From contig JAZSKB010000019.1 of NCBI GenBank assembly GCA_045534635.1, forward strand, positions 1-64,000: a DNA stretch of 64,000 nt. Direction: 5' to 3'. The translations under genes and the position numbers were made by a program. Below the pieces are notes generated by a model. The model did no database searches. It worked only from the letters and a program-made list of their open reading frames with translations, and was not told where the DNA came from. Each line of letters starts with the position of its first letter. Position 1 is the first letter of the stretch. Below, piece by piece: positions 1 to 10,623 of the stretch. Source of the DNA: UBA1205 sp045534635 (lineage in GTDB: Bacteria > Bacteroidota > Bacteroidia > Bacteroidales > WCHB1-69).

Positions 1-3000
1 GTTTGAGTGTGTAATATTTGTCCTGTAATGCTTGTAATAGTAAATACTACTTTACCTTGACTTGGAATAGTATAGTTTACTTTTGCCATATTGTTAGCAG
101 GATTAGGCATATTTTGACTCATACCGATAGTATTTACTTTCGATTCACTAATACCTAAATTGGTACATTTTGTGATTGATAATGTATCGTTATCGTTAGT
201 ATCATCAATTTTATCAATGTAAACCTTGATAGTGTAATTGTTTGCCTCTGGTACGGTAAACAATCGAGAGAATGTGAAATCAATGGTTGCTCCAGCAGAA
301 ATCAAATCAATAGTTTGACTTAATTGCATATCTGAATATCCATCAGCAGATATAATTGCAAAAATATTGATACTTGTTACATCGTCGTTAGGATTGCTGT
401 TTTTGATTTTAACACTAATATTTTGAGATTCTCCAATACGAGAACAATTGTTATCATTGATAGGAGCAATAAATTCTATAATAGCAACATCATTATTGTC
501 AACACATTCAGAAATACTTTGTTTGAAATTCATAGATGAATTACAAGCCAAGTAAGCAATAACTTCTACGTTGTACATTTCATCGTTTGGAACGGTATAT
601 GTAGATGTAAAAGTATGATTTATTGATTGTCCAATAGTTAATGAACCAGCAATTGTATCGTTATAAGTTTGTACAATTGTTCCAGAAGCATTGTAGATAT
701 TGAGTGTTAATAGAATATTAGCCATATCTAAATTTCCAGAATTGGTAAGAACAACTTTCTGTTGTATAGAAGAATTTTTGCTTACACAATTGAGGAAATT
801 TGTTCCATCGGTAGTAGGAGTCGGCTCAACTTTAATTACTGGATTGATAATAATAGTATCAAGTAAAATATCGTCGTTATCATTTCCATCAATGGAAGGA
901 GATATTTTTGCTTCAATATAATATGTTCCAGTAGTAAAATCAAAGTTATTGTCTATGGTATAAGTTTCTTTTGATAAACCATTAATACTACCAGTATTCA
1001 AAGGAATGTTATATGTTGCAGTTTTGCTACCAGAAACATTTACTATCAATGACGTAGGTTGACTTGAGAAGTCAATTTTTTGAGAGGTAGTAGATGAAAG
1101 TACCACATTCAATGATTGACCAGTTAGATTACATACGTCAATATTTGAAGTTGTGATTTCACTAATAGCAAGATTTTGTTTACTAACAATTCTAATACGG
1201 TCAATATATTGAGTTCCATCAATAGGGTCCATAGATTTTCTACTTGCATAAAAAGCAATTTTAACACAAGAATGCAAGAAACTATCTAATGGTAAACTAT
1301 AGAATGTCCAACCAAAATTAATACCATTGTTTTTGGTTAATGTTGCTATATTTTGTGGAATTCCATCATTTACAATTGCTTGTACTAATAATTGGTCTGT
1401 AGAAGAAGCGTTTGCAGAAGTATCGTGCCAATACCAAAATTCTAATATCGGATTAGCAGATTTAAGAAGGTCTATTTGCAATGTAGAAATTGTAGAATAT
1501 GTGCCTCGTATACCATTGAATGCTATCATACTATTTCCTGTAGAAGGAGTTATGACACCATTCTGACTACTATTGCAAATTTCCCATGCATTCGTAGAAG
1601 AACTTGTTATGGTAAATGATGATAATCCATTAGCGAAATTTTCATCAAAAGGAAGAGATATTCGTTTAAGATTGAAATTTATAGATAAACTATCGTCATG
1701 TTTTTCACTATCGAAAGTAGAACTAATCCATGCATTAATATTGTAAATGCCACCATAAGAAATGTCAAAATTTTTCAAAACTTCAATAGTGTCGTTTTCT
1801 AAAAATGATAAAGTACCTAAATTGACAACAATAACAGTATCAAAAATTAAACCGCCACGAATGCTTAAATGTAAATTCAAATTATCAGTAGAAAAATCTA
1901 TAGGAGTAATTCCTCTTGATGTGATAATCATAGAAATATTACTATTATTAGGAAGGCATTGTGCATTAGTGTCAATAGGAGTTAAAATGGCATTTAATGC
2001 AACAGATTTTCCAGAATAAATTATTGGTGAATATGCTCCAATTGCAGTGGTAGAATTTCTGTTATTGCCATTTATATCTGACGACAGATTACCTATATTT
2101 TGCATAATAAATGGTGCATAATTAGAAAGTGCAAGATTGATAGAGGTATCAATAAATTGTGGTGCAATATTTACAGAATTAGAATCTTGTTTTGTTTGAT
2201 TACGTAATGCTGATAAAGAATCAACCGAACTATAACTAATATAAGCAATAGAACTACTGCTATAATAATTATTGTAATCTATAATTGCACGTGGTTTAGT
2301 AACACTTTCACTATTATAGGCATAAAGAGAATAACAAGCAGTAGATGTGGACTTAGTTACAATATTGTTTCCTATTAATTCTACATATCCTTCAATATAT
2401 CCATACCAATAGTCATAGTCGTATATATTTAAATAAATTCCACGACATGTTGCATTCGTGTTTATAAAAATACTATTGTTATATACTTTTGCAAAAGTCT
2501 CATTTTCAAAACACATACCATAAACGGTAGAATAACTATCCGTATTGTTGTTTATTTTTCTTATCTCATTGTTAGCAATAAAAGAAGTATCCACACATGC
2601 ATAAAGATATATACCATAGCAATCTGAAGAGGTATTGTTTAGAGATATTTTATTGTTCATTAAACTATCAACAGACGGAAAAGTTTTTAAAAGAATACCA
2701 TAGATTTTTCCGGGGACAACACTACGAGAACTAATATTATTGTAAGAAATACTATTCGCTTTGATGGAATATTGTAAGTTTATTCCTACATTAGAAAATT
2801 CTGAAATATTATTGCTGTCAATTACGATATTAAAACCTGTTGGTGAAGTTGCATAATAAGTATATTGACCAATAAAAGCAATACCAATGGCTCCTCCCAA
2901 AATATTATTCTTTATGATTTTCAAATTTTCAATAGAATCTGCATCAACATAAATTCCGAATAAAGAATCTCTATTAATTCCAATATTAATATTACAATTG

Positions 3001-6000
3001 TAGATTTCAATATTAGTATTTTTTTCTCCAGATATATAAAAACCAAAACTATTAGAAATAGAAGCCGATACATCTATTGAAAGAGAAGAGAATTTCCAAT
3101 TATTGGTATTCATTAATGTAATCGCACCTCCATTATTGGCAACAAATTGTACATCGTTTGCATTGCCTGTTGCAGAGGTAATCGTGATAGTATTGATATC
3201 AGAACTTCCTATTATCGTATCTCTAATACTAATTGGAGCATACGTTCCTGCGGCTAATTTCAATACAATAAGTCCAGATACTCCACAAGAATTTAATGCC
3301 AATAATGCTGTTTCTAACGATTCAAAATCTGAAGAAGATGTTCCAACAGTATAATCTCCAGAAAGAGGACCACTACAAATATAAAATATTTGTGAAATGG
3401 TATCATTATGTTGAGAATTATCGTTGCCCTGACCATTAACATTGTTAATCCATATTTTAATATTATGTAATCCTGAAGTTAAATTGGCAATAGAAAGAAT
3501 AGTATCACTCATAAAATCTGCTAAATTACCAGTCCAATTTATAGGAGTTTGTGTAACGCCATTATCTTCCCACGATAATGTTACACTCGTTATTGCATTT
3601 TTTCCCATATTGATTAGAGAGAAATTTAGCGTGGTATTGTCAACTATCATATTTGATAAAGAAACATCAAAAGAAACTGGATTTATTGTATAGGCTCCTG
3701 CAATAGTTGTTCGCAAACGAACACTATCTAATATATCTTTATCAATACCAACATTAGGGACAAGGAATAAACTATTATTTAGGATATTCCAATTAATGTT
3801 ATCCGTCCATATTGGTTGAATATTTAGAGAATGAACATCTTGTCCTGTAAGTGATTGTAATTCTTGTAAGTTGTTTGCTGGACTACTTCCGATATATGCA
3901 AACATACCACTATCTGCATAATAATTATTGTAATCTATGTTTATAGATGAAAAATCTGAATAATAATTATAAAAAGCAATCCCGTATGTATTTATTGCAA
4001 ATATATTGTTTTTAATATTTAGTTTGCTTGATGAGTAAGATTCATTGTATAATGCAGAATAATTTGCCAATGAAGTACTATTAACGAATCCATTACCAAC
4101 AATAGTATTATGGAATATATCAAGATTTGTATTGTAACCTATTTTTAATCCGTTAAAATTAGCAGAATCTGAATGAATAATCAGATTATTAGCAAGCAAT
4201 GCATTTGTGTCTGCTCCTTGACCAGTAGTATTAACATAATAAAAATACATTCCTCTAATAGTAGAATATGTACCTCCATTATTTTTTTTAAGATGAATAA
4301 TATTGTTGGTAATGCCACTATCTATTCGTGCTTCATCAAAATATATACCATCAGAAGAATACGTTGCAACAGAATCACGGAATACAATATGATTGTTACT
4401 AACAAAATCGAAACGACCATAATTTTCAAGATATATTCCAGAAGCACAAATATTAGTTATATTGTTGCCTTTAATGGTAACAATACCACGATTATTTTTC
4501 ATACTATCAGTCGCAGGGTATAGATAAGATAAATAAATACCATAATACCCACCATTGATAGTATTATTTAAAATACGTATATTACCCATTATTGTTGTAG
4601 AACTATAGCTACCAGAATAATAAATTCCACAACTTGAAGTTTTTTCGTGTTTAGGATTTAAAAGAATATGACAATTGTTAATTTCAATATTATCACAAAC
4701 ATCATTGAATAATATAGCAGTATATGTACTATCAGAAACATCTATTGTTAAATCTTTTATGTAGATATTTTTATTATTCCCAAGTTCAAATCCATTAACC
4801 ATACTAAATTTTAATGTAACATCTTGTGGATTCCCTGATACTGATGTAATAATAAGAGTATCTGACACTTTGATATAATTCTTCAAATTATTCAAAGAAA
4901 TAGTTTTGCTATTATATATGCCATCTTCAAATTGTAATGTAACACGTCCTTCAATAGTACAATATTTAAGATATTCTTCAAAATCGAACCAATTCTTGAA
5001 ATCTCCACCTTTACCTATTGTAAATGTAGGATTTATCGGATTGTTACAAATGTACAAGGTTCTACTTTTAAATGTCTTTTTTAATGGAGTATTGGTATCT
5101 TGTTTGCCATTAGGCATTGATACCCATACGGTTATTATATGTTTAGTAGATGTATTTGTAAACGAACCAATAGTAACAGTATCTATAAAATTAGGAAGCA
5201 AGGAATTATAATAATTATAAGTTACGGTATCATTGTCAATAGCATAATGAATAATACAACTATCTAAATTATTTAACCCGTTGTTGCGAATAATTACCGT
5301 AATAGGATGAGTTCCGGCAGTAAGATTTTGGTCGCTTGGGCTTATAATATCCTCCAAAATAACACCATCAGTCGCAAGAGGAACAAAATCCTCTTCCATC
5401 AAAAATCGAGTTACTGGTTGTGATTGACTCATGACATAACCAGTAATTGCATCATTAAATGAGTTGTCACTACCAGCAGCATAAGCCAACTTTTGACCAG
5501 ACACATAAAAGTTCACACCAGTTCTCCATTCTCCAGAAAGTTCGTTAACAAAAACTAATAGATTTTTACTACTATTATACGTAAATGGATTTTGTAGTGT
5601 TAAATCAAACCAACCAGTATCTAATACAGAAATAGTGTCTTCATATACAAGTGTCGCTCCTGCAGTAATAGGATTTTGATATGAGGAAGTTAGAGTTGTT
5701 TCATCTGTAGCCAACATATAAACTTGTAATTTTAAACATTGGATATTGGCACTTGCAATGCTTTTATGTTTCCATGCATAATGAGATATTGTAATATTAT
5801 CTTGTATTTGTGTTTGTATTTGTGACGCTAAATACAAACATTTACCCCAACTATATCCATAATTTGAGCGATATGGGAAATATTCATCTGAAGAAGTTGT
5901 ATTAGTATCGCCAATATAAACATATTTACTATCTCCAGTGGTTTTTATATGTATAGAATATTTTCCATCAAGCGTTAGTGTATTGTTTAGATAATCTGTT

Positions 6001-8108
6001 GTTGTTATACTATATTCTACAAGATGATAATATGGTATGTTAGGAATATTTGTTGAAAAAATATTATTACCAATATTTGTCATTGGTAAAGATAAATTGC
6101 TATCAATAACAACACCGTTTGTATCGGTATAACGATAAATTAAATGTAAATCAGGAATAACTTGTCCTGAAAGAGAAAGGGCTTTTAATGTTATCTTGTG
6201 AGGTCCAGTAGAATAAACAATAGAATCAGGAATTTGATTCCAAGCCAATTGCAAATCTCCACAAGCGTAAACTATTTGTTTAATAGTATCGTCCCACGTA
6301 GTAGAATCCACAACACCATTAGGCATACTTATCCATGCAACAATGGTATCAAATTTATTAAGTATAGAAGGAATATAATATCCAATAGTGTCTATTGTTG
6401 TGTAATCATCAAGTAAATCACCTGTCCAATTGTACGGTGTCTGTGCAATACCATTGATTGTCCAATTGATAGTTGCCGAAGTAAGATTATCAAGTCCAGT
6501 ATTTTTAATTGTTACAACAACAGGGATTTGTGTTGTAGGTGAAGATATAATAGTATCTTCAAGAAGCATATTTTCTAATGCTATAGAATTATTAGTAACG
6601 GCAGTACTTAACATTGTAAAACGTGTTATGGGACGAATTGGCGTTGTAGAAGAATAACCTTCTGTTAATTCAAAACCATTACTTGTTGGAAAAGCATCAT
6701 CTTTATTATTATAGATACACATATTTGAAGAAGGTGCTGGGGAAGTATACCAATAAACAAGACCATTCCCTTGCCAACTACCATCATTATTATTTACATA
6801 AACAATTAGGTTTTGATTGGGAAGAAGTGTAAAACTTTCTTGTAATTGTAAATCATACCAACCTCCTGTTCGCGTTGGAGTACTAGTACCGCTCCACACC
6901 AAAGTAGCACCATCAGCAATAGGGTCAACATAAGCGGTAGTTAAACTTGCATCGGAAGTTGCTTTCAGATAAATAGAAATGTTGTCATTTACATTTGTAT
7001 TAGTACTACATTTATAAGCAATATTGGAAATTTTTCCAGAAGATAATTCAGACCCCAAATACAATGTTTTGGACCAACTATAATTATAATTATAATAATA
7101 AGGAACGTAATATGTAGTAGTAGTGGAGGTTGTATCTCCAACAATAACGTCTCCACTTCCGTTACCATAAAGATGTTTACTTTCAAAAACATCGCTAAAC
7201 TCAGCATCGTTGCCAATAGAGTCTTCTGCGTGTATAGTATAAACAAAAGTTGTACCAAAAGGATGTTTAGGTATGGTAGCCTTCCAAGCCTTTTGTATAG
7301 AATCAAAAATCATTTGTAGGCTATCGTTAGTGTTACCAAATGTAGGATGAGAAGCGATATATTTTAAATAAGGATTGAGCAATGGTGCAAAAGTATTAGA
7401 ATTAATTTTTGCTGCAATAATGTAAGGTCCTGTGGCAGAAATATTGCCAGATAAATTGGATATTAATGAAATGGTAGGTGGTTTTATCGGATTTGGACTG
7501 CCCCAAACCTCAAAATTGTCAATCAACCATCCAAAAGACATATCACTACCAGTAATAGTCCCTTTCTTTATGGTGAATCTAAACTCTGCTTTTGCTAAAG
7601 AAACTATGTTTGTAATATCAAAAATTTCTTGCTTCCACCAATTGTTATTAGCCATAGCCATAGCAGAATCGGGAAGCCAAGTAGGATAACTATTTTCATT
7701 AAACCCAGACTTTCCATAATTAGAAGCATTCCCAAGATATATGGAATCTGGAATAACTATCCAAGGTGCTCCATATAAAGTAGCATCACGCACTTCAATA
7801 AGAACAGTATCAGCAGAAGATACTTTACAAATGTGATGAAATTTTAACACCACGTAGTTGGCATTACTACAATCGTAAACTGGTGTCGTGACCGAAATAG
7901 TATTACCAATTTGTGATGGAATTAATAGATGAACACTTCTTCCGTTGTTTACAACAGAATACCGATTGTTAATAGTTGCATCACTTCCTCCAAGTTGAAA
8001 AGTGTGTTGTTGGCTATCAAAATATTCTGAACCAACAAGAGTTGCTTGTCCTTGTGCTACATAAATACTAAAAAACAGTACGCACAATAATGTGAAAATT
8101 TTTCTCAT
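1..8108 (-). CDS. Giant multidomain T9SS-secreted surface protein, 3'-truncated by the window
   Basis: The frame is open from an ATG at 8106-8108 to the left edge, giving 2702 codons. The protein starts with a signal peptide (MRKIFTLLCVLFF...). A MAM-like jelly roll follows (WLIDNFEVWG near residue 200). Then come two copies of a module with a GDTxS...YSW opening, near residues 323-490 and 724-920. Two right-handed beta-helix blocks cover about 1030-1450 and 1575-2015; each closes with an xNNYY element and a similar tail. A second jelly roll lies near 2150, and CARDB-like Ig domains separate the blocks. The last visible residues (about 2655-2702, SQNMPNPANN then GKVVFTITSITGQI) match the start of a T9SS type A sorting domain. 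So only about 40-50 residues should be missing. Secretion to the cell surface by T9SS is inferred from that domain. The ligand or substrate is unknown, and no catalytic motif is visible. Adhesin or glycan-binding are the likely roles. Confidence 0.85.
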   Translation of the reverse strand, partial: MRKIFTLLCVLFFSIYVAQGQATLVGSEYFDSQQHTFQLGGSDATINNRYSVVNNGRSVHLLIPSQIGNTISVTTPVYDCSNANYVVLKFHHICKVSSADTVLIEVRDATLYGAPWIVIPDSIYLGNASNYGKSGFNENSYPTWLPDSAMAMANNNWWKQEIFDITNIVSLAKAEFRFTIKKGTITGSDMSFGWLIDNFEVWGSPNPIKPPTISLISNLSGNISATGPYIIAAKINSNTFAPLLNPYLKYIASHPTFGNTNDSLQMIFDSIQKAWKATIPKHPFGTTFVYTIHAEDSIGNDAEFSDVFESKHLYGNGSGDVIVGDTTSTTTTYYVPYYYNYNYSWSKTLYLGSELSSGKISNIAYKCSTNTNVNDNISIYLKATSDASLTTAYVDPIADGATLVWSGTSTPTRTGGWYDLQLQESFTLLPNQNLIVYVNNNDGSWQGNGLVYWYTSPAPSSNMCIYNNKDDAFPTSNGFELTEGYSSTTPIRPITRFTMLSTAVTNNSIALENMLLEDTIISSPTTQIPVVVTIKNTGLDNLTSATINWTINGIAQTPYNWTGDLLDDYTTIDTIGYYIPSILNKFDTIVAWISMPNGVVDSTTWDDTIKQIVYACGDLQLAWNQIPDSIVYSTGPHKITLKALSLSGQVIPDLHLIYRYTDTNGVVIDSNLSLPMTNIGNNIFSTNIPNIPYYHLVEYSITTTDYLNNTLTLDGKYSIHIKTTGDSKYVYIGDTNTTSSDEYFPYRSNYGYSWGKCLYLASQIQTQIQDNITISHYAWKHKSIASANIQCLKLQVYMLATDETTLTSSYQNPITAGATLVYEDTISVLDTGWFDLTLQNPFTYNSSKNLLVFVNELSGEWRTGVNFYVSGQKLAYAAGSDNSFNDAITGYVMSQSQPVTRFLMEEDFVPLATDGVILEDIISPSDQNLTAGTHPITVIIRNNGLNNLDSCIIHYAIDNDTVTYNYYNSLLPNFIDTVTIGSFTNTSTKHIITVWVSMPNGKQDTNTPLKKTFKSRTLYICNNPINPTFTIGKGGDFKNWFDFEEYLKYCTIEGRVTLQFEDGIYNSKTISLNNLKNYIKVSDTLIITSVSGNPQDVTLKFSMVNGFELGNNKNIYIKDLTIDVSDSTYTAILFNDVCDNIEINNCHILLNPKHEKTSSCGIYYSGSYSSTTIMGNIRILNNTINGGYYGIYLSYLYPATDSMKNNRGIVTIKGNNITNICASGIYLENYGRFDFVSNNHIVFRDSVATYSSDGIYFDEARIDSGITNNIIHLKKNNGGTYSTIRGMYFYYVNTTGQGADTNALLANNLIIHSDSANFNGLKIGYNTNLDIFHNTIVGNGFVNSTSLANYSALYNESYSSSKLNIKNNIFAINTYGIAFYNYYSDFSSINIDYNNYYADSGMFAYIGSSPANNLQELQSLTGQDVHSLNIQPIWTDNINWNILNNSLFLVPNVGIDKDILDSVRLRTTIAGAYTINPVSFDVSLSNMIVDNTTLNFSLINMGKNAITSVTLSWEDNGVTQTPINWTGNLADFMSDTILSIANLTSGLHNIKIWINNVNGQGNDNSQHNDTISQIFYICSGPLSGDYTVGTSSSDFESLETALLALNSCGVSGLIVLKLAAGTYAPISIRDTIIGSSDINTITITSATGNANDVQFVANNGGAITLMNTNNWKFSSLSIDVSASISNSFGFYISGEKNTNIEIYNCNINIGINRDSLFGIYVDADSIENLKIIKNNILGGAIGIAFIGQYTYYATSPTGFNIVIDSNNISEFSNVGINLQYSIKANSISYNNISSRSVVPGKIYGILLKTFPSVDSLMNNKISLNNTSSDCYGIYLYACVDTSFIANNEIRKINNNTDSYSTVYGMCFENETFAKVYNNSIFINTNATCRGIYLNIYDYDYWYGYIEGYVELIGNNIVTKSTSTACYSLYAYNSESVTKPRAIIDYNNYYSSSSIAYISYSSVDSLSALRNQTKQDSNSVNIAPQFIDTSINLALSNYAPFIMQNIGNLSSDINGNNRNSTTAIGAYSPIIYSGKSVALNAILTPIDTNAQCLPNNSNISMIITSRGITPIDFSTDNLNLHLSIRGGLIFDTVIVVNLGTLSFLENDTIEVLKNFDISYGGIYNINAWISSTFDSEKHDDSLSINFNLKRISLPFDENFANGLSSFTITSSSTNAWEICNSSQNGVITPSTGNSMIAFNGIRGTYSTISTLQIDLLKSANPILEFWYWHDTSANASSTDQLLVQAIVNDGIPQNIATLTKNNGINFGWTFYSLPLDSFLHSCVKIAFYASRKSMDPIDGTQYIDRIRIVSKQNLAISEITTSNIDVCNLTGQSLNVVLSSTTSQKIDFSSQPTSLIVNVSGSKTATYNIPLNTGSINGLSKETYTIDNNFDFTTGTYYIEAKISPSIDGNDNDDILLDTIIINPVIKVEPTPTTDGTNFLNCVSKNSSIQQKVVLTNSGNLDMANILLTLNIYNASGTIVQTYNDTIAGSLTIGQSINHTFTSTYTVPNDEMYNVEVIAYLACNSSMNFKQSISECVDNNDVAIIEFIAPINDNNCSRIGESQNISVKIKNSNPNDDVTSINIFAIISADGYSDMQLSQTIDLISAGATIDFTFSRLFTVPEANNYTIKVYIDKIDDTNDNDTLSITKCTNLGISESKVNTIGMSQNMPNPANNMAKVNYTIPSQGKVVFTITSITGQILHTQ

Positions 8109-8340
8109 ACATAATTAATTTAATATCACCTACTCACTTATGGCTTTTCGGCATCCTCCATTTATACTATTTCTTTATTTTACTTTGTGTTATGATTGTA
8201 ATTAACGTTTGCTTATATATTTCAAGAATATTTAAATTAACATTTCTTACAATTTCACTAAAAAATTTCACATCACAAACGTACATTTTTTTATATACAT
8301 TAAAGTTTTTCTTTGGTAAAAATTATTAACATTTTATTAA

Positions 8341-8366
8341 CAAATATATGATGGGGGGGGGGCAAA
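8341..8366 (-). promoter_or_regulatory. Candidate Bacteroidota promoter with a poly-G spacer
   Basis: Read on the minus strand, TTTG (8363-8366) is followed by a 14-nt spacer and TATATTTG (8341-8348). The second element fits the TAnnTTTG -7 consensus of the phylum. The known spacer is usually about 19-21 nt, so this one is short, and ten of its 14 bases are the homopolymer. The start codon is 233 bp downstream. A competing -7 box, TACGTTTG, lies at 8276-8283, so this may not be the main promoter. Confidence 0.4.
8353..8362. repeat. G10 homopolymer (C10 on the coding strand)
   Basis: Ten consecutive G residues stand in an intergenic stretch that is otherwise almost only A and T. Tracts of this length are prone to slipped-strand mispairing. 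It sits between two promoter-like elements upstream of the giant surface-protein gene. Confidence 0.9.
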
Positions 8367-8535
8367 ATCCTGTATATCAATCACTTACAATTGTCGTAAA
8401 AAAATTTTTTCAAAAAAAGTAGTAAAAAAATATTCAATTTGAAGATTTTTTTTTAGAAAAAATGTTACTTTTTAAAGTCTTTGAAGAAAATAAAGTAAAC
8501 AAAATTTCATCAAAAAAATAGGTTTGTATAAAAAA

Positions 8536-9831
8536 TCATACCACTTCGGCAACAGTAAAAGTACTTCCGCCAACAAAAATCAAATCATCAATATTTGCAT
8601 TTCTTTTGGCGGCACGCAGTGCATTTTTTACACTCGTGTAAACTTTCCCTGACAAAGTATATTTTTTCGCTTCTTGTTGTAAAATATTAGCATCTAATCC
8701 TCTTGGAATATTGGCTTTACAAAAATAATAAACGGCATCTTGAGGTAAAAGCGTAAAAATATGTTGCAAATCTTTATCGTTTACAACACCTAAAACAAAA
8801 TGTAATTTATTGTATTTCATTTGTTTAATTTGTTCACATATCAAAGTAATTCCTGCTTGATTGTGTCCAGTATCGGCAATTATCATAGGCTTAGTTCCCA
8901 AAAGTTGCCAACGCCCCATTAAATGGGTGTTTTCTATACATTTTTTTATTCCATTAGCAATATTGCTTTTAGTAATAGACAATTCTTTTTGCAACAAAGA
9001 AACAGCAGTAAATATCGTTTTTAAATTTTTTTCTTGGCACAATCCCGCTAATGGAGATTTTAAATTTTTGTATATCAATTTATTATCTTTATTCACATCG
9101 AAATAAGAATAAAAACCTCCGTCAATAATCTTCTTCTTATTTACTTGAATATCAAACATTTTATCAGCAAAATAAATTGGAGCAACATTGTTTTTAGCAA
9201 TCTCAATAAAAACATCTTTCGTTTGAGAATGCGATTCTCCAATCACAACGGAAACATTTGGTTTTATAATACCTGCTTTTTCACGAGCAATAGCCTCCAA
9301 TGTATTCCCCAAAAATTGTGTATGGTCGAAACTAATATTTGTAATCACACTTAACAAAGGATTTAAAACATTTGTAGAATCCAATCTTCCACCCATTCCA
9401 ACTTCCACTACGGCAATATCAATATTTTCATTAGCAAAAAAAGAAAAAGCCAATGCGACAGTCATTTCAAAAAAAGAAGGTTTGATTTCAGTAAACAAAG
9501 CATGATATTGTTCAACAAAATCAACAACATATTTTTTAGAAATCGTTTTTCCATTGATACGTATTCTTTCTCTAAAATCTTTTAAATGAGGAGATGTGTA
9601 CAAACCAGTTTTCAATCCTGCTTCTTGCAAAATAGAAGCCAAGGTATGCGATACAGAACCCTTTCCATTGGTACCTGCAACATGTATAGTTTTCAACCGA
9701 AGATGAGGATTGCCCATTGCTTCTAAAAGTTGTATAGTATTGTGTAAATCTGTCTTATAAGCAGCAGCCCCAATACGTTGATAAACAGGCAGACTATTGA
9801 ATAAATAGTCCAATGTTTGTTGATAATTCAT
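8536..9831 (-). CDS. folC: Bifunctional dihydrofolate/folylpolyglutamate synthase
   Basis: FolC is a cytoplasmic Mur-ligase-family enzyme that adds glutamate to dihydropteroate or tetrahydrofolate using ATP. At 431 aa it has the usual length. The P-loop GTNGKGS is at residues 53-59. The family segments ITNISFDHTQFLG with REKAGIIKP follow, and ADTGHNQAG lies in the C-terminal ligase domain near residue 318. It is the last gene of the run exbB-exbD-tonB-folC, and its ATG lies 9 bp after the tonB-like stop, so co-transcription is likely. Whether both activities are present cannot be told from sequence alone, but Bacteroidota normally have one bifunctional copy. Confidence 0.93.
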   Translation of the reverse strand: MNYQQTLDYLFNSLPVYQRIGAAAYKTDLHNTIQLLEAMGNPHLRLKTIHVAGTNGKGSVSHTLASILQEAGLKTGLYTSPHLKDFRERIRINGKTISKKYVVDFVEQYHALFTEIKPSFFEMTVALAFSFFANENIDIAVVEVGMGGRLDSTNVLNPLLSVITNISFDHTQFLGNTLEAIAREKAGIIKPNVSVVIGESHSQTKDVFIEIAKNNVAPIYFADKMFDIQVNKKKIIDGGFYSYFDVNKDNKLIYKNLKSPLAGLCQEKNLKTIFTAVSLLQKELSITKSNIANGIKKCIENTHLMGRWQLLGTKPMIIADTGHNQAGITLICEQIKQMKYNKLHFVLGVVNDKDLQHIFTLLPQDAVYYFCKANIPRGLDANILQQEAKKYTLSGKVYTSVKNALRAAKRNANIDDLIFVGGSTFTVAEVV

Positions 9832-9840
9832 TGTAAAAAA

Positions 9841-10620
9841 TTATTGTAAAACAAAACGATAAGTAATTGTACCTCTTTCTTCTGCATCAGCATCTGGTTT
9901 GGCTTTAAATTTGGAACGATAAGCCGCTTTTTCGCATTCTTCCCAAGTTTTAGGGTCGTTGATTGTAGTACCACGAATACCTGCTTTTGCATAAACAACG
10001 TTTCCATCTCTATCAGCACGAAATTCTACTTTTACAATACCATCAAGATTGTTTTTAGCATTCGGAAATGCTTTTGCTACAACAGGTCTTCCATCTAATT
10101 GAAAATCACCATTAGAATCGCCAATTCCTGCCCCGGAACCACTACCGGTACCCGTTCCCGTTCCCGAACCAATACCAGAACCACTACCCGATCCGGTACC
10201 ACCTCCACCATTGGCACTTTTTTTAAAAAGTGCATTTTCATTAACAGTAGGTGTCGGCTCTGTTGGTGTTGTCGTAGGTTGCGGCGTTGACGTCACTTTA
10301 GGTTTATTGTTTGTTGTTTGTTGTTTGTTAGCATTCAACATTGTTGTTTCCTCTTGGTCTTGTGTTAATAGACGTTCTTGTGGAGCACTTTGTTTCTTCT
10401 CAGTACTAATTTGAGAACGTACGGCAGCACCTCCTCCACCGCCGCCACCCATATCTACTTCTATACCATATTCTGGAGGGGGAGGCACCTGATGTGTCAA
10501 TCCTAAAAAAATAAAACAAACAAGTACAAGCAAATGAACAACAAGTGTTATTGCCAAAGCAATATACTTATTTCTTCTTTCTTCTTTTTCTAAATCCTCT
10601 TGATATCCGTATTTTACCAT
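9841..10620 (-). CDS. TonB-like energy transducer with a Gly/Ser-rich linker
   Basis: This 259-aa protein has a short cytoplasmic head, one membrane helix (about residues 20-42) and a proline patch (QVPPPPEYG). A seven-glycine stretch, a Q/T/P-rich segment and a long GSGSG/GTGTG linker come next (about 135-170). The C-terminal domain resembles the TonB/TolA fold (DGIVKVEFRADRDGNV ... TITYRFVLQ). It follows exbD by 3 bp and precedes folC. Together with ExbB and ExbD it would pass proton-motive force to outer-membrane receptors such as the one at 41863-44160. A glycine-serine linker replaces the Pro-Lys spacer of classical TonB, which is common in this phylum. TolA is the main alternative, but no Pal or TolB gene is present nearby. 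Confidence 0.8.
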   Translation of the reverse strand: MVKYGYQEDLEKEERRNKYIALAITLVVHLLVLVCFIFLGLTHQVPPPPEYGIEVDMGGGGGGGAAVRSQISTEKKQSAPQERLLTQDQEETTMLNANKQQTTNNKPKVTSTPQPTTTPTEPTPTVNENALFKKSANGGGGTGSGSGSGIGSGTGTGTGSGSGAGIGDSNGDFQLDGRPVVAKAFPNAKNNLDGIVKVEFRADRDGNVVYAKAGIRGTTINDPKTWEECEKAAYRSKFKAKPDADAEERGTITYRFVLQ

Positions 10621-10623
10621 TAC

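Larger units (their letters stand above)
8109..8535. other. 427-bp intergenic region between folC and the giant surface-protein gene
   Basis: This region is very AT-rich and has no ORF I would defend. On the minus strand it holds two TAnnTTTG-type -7 boxes (8276-8283 and 8341-8348) and a run of ten G residues, annotated separately. I see no clear hairpin terminator for folC. Confidence 0.6.

Noticed and set aside
700..7689. Plus-strand ORFs of 70-120 codons opposite the giant surface-protein gene
   Set aside because: The minus frame is open throughout with clear domain structure; the plus-strand frames have no start signals or recognisable products.
10099..10414. Thr/Arg- and Val/Cys-rich plus-strand ORFs opposite the TonB-like linker
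   Set aside because: They come from the repetitive GSGSG-coding DNA and are low-complexity shadows.
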